This document shows, one piece after another, positions 62,447 to 64,000 of a stretch of DNA of 64,000 bases. The DNA is taken from NCBI RefSeq assembly GCF_900115005.1, contig NZ_FOUY01000015.1:90092-154091 (forward strand), given 5' to 3'. The notes below the pieces were generated by a model, which was not told where the DNA came from, did no database searches, and saw nothing but the letters and a program-made list of their open reading frames with translations. The number at the start of each line of letters is the position of its first letter. The first letter of the stretch is position 1. The translations under genes were made by a program, and so were the position numbers. The DNA comes from Pseudonocardia ammonioxydans. GTDB taxonomy: Bacteria; Actinomycetota; Actinomycetes; Mycobacteriales; Pseudonocardiaceae.

Positions 62447-63217
62447 TCACGAGGCGCTGCGGGTGCCCTTTTCCCGGTCGCGCGCCGGGTGACCGGTCGG
62501 GTGCTCCTCGTCGCCGAAGACCTGGTCACCGAAGACGATGTGCCGGAGCTGGGCTCGGGTCCGGTCCAGGTGCTCGCGCATGACGCGGGCGGCGGTGTCC
62601 TCGTCCCGGTCCGTCACCGCGTCGAGGATGTGCTGGTGGTCCCGCTGTGTCTCCCGGATCGGTTCGGCGTAGGGCAGCAGGTCGTGCGGGCTGAAGAGGT
62701 CGCCGCGGGTGGCCTCGATCGCCTCCGCGAGACGATCGCTGCGGGCCGCGCGGGCCAGGGTCAGGTGGAACTGCGAGTCGGCCTGGCGGAAGGCCGCCCG
62801 CCCGTCGATGCCGGCGAGGGCGTCGATCGCTCGCTGGAGGGCGACGATGTCGTCGCTGCCGTACCGGCGGGCGGCGAGGATGGCGGTCTCGGTCTCGAGC
62901 GCGATCCGGAAGTCCAGGAGATCGTCGATCTCGCCGTCCTGGGTGCGCATCCGGGCCCGCCATGCCGCGGCCGGCTGGCTGAGCTCGGTGACGTAGGTGC
63001 CCCCCGTCGCTCCGCGCCGGACCTCGACGTAGCCCTCGTCGCGAAGCTGCTTGATCGCTTCCCGGAGGCTGATCCGTGCCACGCCCAGCTGCTCGGCCAG
63101 TTCCCGCTCGGGTGGCAGTCGTTCGGCGGGGCCGACCTCGCCCCGGTGGATCAACGTGCGCAGGTGGTCGGCGACAGCTTGGGTCAGCTTCGTGGAAGTC
63201 ACCGGCCGCCGTGCCAT
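62447..63217 (-). CDS. FadR-type GntR regulator (FCD domain) of the NMG cluster
   Basis: This 256-residue regulator has a winged-helix N-terminus (LPPERELAEQLGVARISLREAIKQLRDEGYVEV) and an FCD effector domain (FHLTLARAARSDRLAEAIE, HQHILDAVTDRDEDTAARVMREHL). It lies between mgsABC and mgdA, whose promoters share a box with FadR-like symmetry. It probably represses both and is released by a pathway compound such as N-methylglutamate or gamma-glutamylmethylamide. It is divergent from mgdA, so it may also regulate itself through the same region. Confidence 0.9.
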   Translation of the reverse strand: MARRPVTSTKLTQAVADHLRTLIHRGEVGPAERLPPERELAEQLGVARISLREAIKQLRDEGYVEVRRGATGGTYVTELSQPAAAWRARMRTQDGEIDDLLDFRIALETETAILAARRYGSDDIVALQRAIDALAGIDGRAAFRQADSQFHLTLARAARSDRLAEAIEATRGDLFSPHDLLPYAEPIRETQRDHQHILDAVTDRDEDTAARVMREHLDRTRAQLRHIVFGDQVFGDEEHPTGHPARDREKGTRSAS

Positions 63218-63293
63218 GGGCCAACCCTACCCCGGGTCTGCAGCGCGTCCCGCCACCTCCGATCGGCAGCGCCTCCGGCCCGCTGTGACGGGG

Positions 63294-63348
63294 TTGACAT
63301 CCGGCGTCGTGGGGTGTTGCCTCGTGAATGGTTCTAAGACCACACCTT
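63294..63348 (+). promoter_or_regulatory. mgdA promoter with conserved 19-bp box
   Basis: TTGACA (63294-63299), 17 bp, TTGCCT (63317-63322), 7 bp, then GGTTCTAAGACCACACCTT (63330-63348), which differs at two positions from the box before mgsA. The box lies at the probable transcription start and within the divergent gntR/mgdA region. Confidence 0.75.
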
Positions 63349-63464
63349 GACGAGCGCGTAGTCGTCGTCCTGGCTGCACGGGACGTCCCACGCTGACCCG
63401 GCCCCCGATTCGGTTCCACCCCGGCGATCCCGTCCCCATCGGCCGTCTCCTCAGGAGGAAGTCC

Positions 63465-64000
63465 ATGGCCATCTCCACGAACGGTCACCGCTCGTCCCGT
63501 GCGGACGGGAACGGCAAGGTCCGCGGGTATTCCGCGTGGAGCCTGTTCCAGAAGGGGCTGACCGACGGGGAGTGGCCGCGGGCGTGGCGTGAGCACGAGA
63601 TCGCCGGCAGTTATGACGTGGTGATCATTGGTGGTGGGGTGCACGGGCTGGCGACGGCGTACTACCTGGCCACGAATCATGGGATCACGAATGTGGCGGT
63701 GGTGGAGAAGTCGTATATCGGTAGTGGTGGTTCGGGGCGGAACACGGCGATTCTGCGGTCGAATTATCTGACGCCGGAGGGCGTGCGGTTCTATGACCGT
63801 TCGGTGAAGTTGTACGAGCATTTGGCTGCGGATCTGAATTTCAATGTGATGTTCTCGCAGCGGGGGCACATGACGTTGGCGCACAATGATGCGTCGTTGC
63901 GGACGATGCGGTGGCGGGCCGAGGTCAACAAGGTGCAGGGGGTCGATTCGGATGTGATCGACCCGGGTGAGGTGAAGAAGCTCGTCCCGTACATGGATGT
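63465..64000 (+). CDS. mgdA: Sarcosine oxidase beta-like subunit, probable N-methylglutamate dehydrogenase subunit A (5' part)
   Basis: This open frame runs past the window edge; 178 residues are visible. The FAD-binding motif DVVIIGGGVHGLATAYYLA is at residues 51-69, followed by VVEKSYIGSGGSGRNTAILRSNYL, a signature of sarcosine oxidase beta subunits and of MgdA. It should oxidise N-methylglutamate to glutamate, passing the C1 unit to tetrahydrofolate or releasing formaldehyde, with further subunits (mgdBCD) downstream outside the window. AGGAGGAAG precedes the ATG. Codon use is less GC-biased than its neighbours (many GGT, AAT, TAT, TTG), suggesting recent acquisition. Plain sarcosine oxidase is the alternative. 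Confidence 0.85.
   Translation, partial: MAISTNGHRSSRADGNGKVRGYSAWSLFQKGLTDGEWPRAWREHEIAGSYDVVIIGGGVHGLATAYYLATNHGITNVAVVEKSYIGSGGSGRNTAILRSNYLTPEGVRFYDRSVKLYEHLAADLNFNVMFSQRGHMTLAHNDASLRTMRWRAEVNKVQGVDSDVIDPGEVKKLVPYMD

Overview
The window is high-GC (roughly 70-75 %) chromosomal DNA from an actinomycete. Paired XRE-DUF5753/DUF397 genes, an SAV2177-type methyltransferase, many TetR/IclR/FadR regulators, GTG starts, GTGA/ATGA gene overlaps and abundant CaiB/acyl-CoA/SDR/LLM genes all fit a Pseudonocardia-like member of the Pseudonocardiaceae. I saw no tRNA, rRNA, CRISPR array, insertion sequence or prophage. Coding density is high.

Layout. 1-13.5 kb: the end of an MFS transporter, a flavin monooxygenase with an operator-like palindrome, a serine hydrolase, the XRE/DUF397 pair split by a CPBP protease, a class I methyltransferase broken into two frames, a PhyH-like dioxygenase, an SDR, a formamidase-type amidase with a nearby FmdB zinc ribbon, an AraC/VOC pair, an MBL hydrolase and a YciO protein. 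13.8-17.7 kb: an orphan HATPase-like protein with a collagen-like stretch, an RluA pseudouridine synthase and a LysE exporter. 17.8-21.5 kb: a GntP permease, CoA-transferase and HMG-CoA-lyase-type cassette that looks like uptake, activation and cleavage of a branched hydroxy-dicarboxylate. 21.6-23.7 kb: a small Gly/Asp-rich peptide gene, an intergenic hairpin and an M50 protease with a PqqD/RRE-like N-terminus. This is the best candidate here for an undescribed peptide system.

23.6-32.9 kb: xylulokinase-IclR, an SDR, a P450/TetR divergent pair and the lactate-oxidation operon lutABC with a FadR-type regulator and twin operators. 33-41.2 kb: ctaD, several small genes, an alpha/beta hydrolase-LuxR fusion, a CNNM-type CBS protein and an APH-like kinase. 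41.3-53.8 kb: acyl-CoA/flavin catabolic operons (LLM oxidoreductase, acyl-CoA synthetase, hydrolase, SDR; TetR-controlled LLM; PucR, a degenerate RibBA paralogue, SDR, acyl-CoA dehydrogenase, CoA-transferase).

54-64 kb: an N-methylglutamate (methylamine) island. It has a gmaS-like glutamate ligase, an APC permease in a six-gene operon with five small unknown proteins, mgsCBA (N-methylglutamate synthase), a FadR-type regulator, and the start of mgdA (sarcosine-oxidase-beta-like N-methylglutamate dehydrogenase subunit), which is cut by the window edge. The mgsA and mgdA promoters share one layout, including a near-identical 19-bp box at the same distance from the -35 element, so they are probably co-regulated by the GntR protein encoded between them. 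Together the genes would turn methylamine into gamma-glutamylmethylamide, then N-methylglutamate, then glutamate plus a C1 unit.

A recurring oddity is short in-frame tandem repeats at protein ends or in linkers (AraC, HATPase, GntP, M50, LutB, DsrE, CNNM, RibBA, CaiB).
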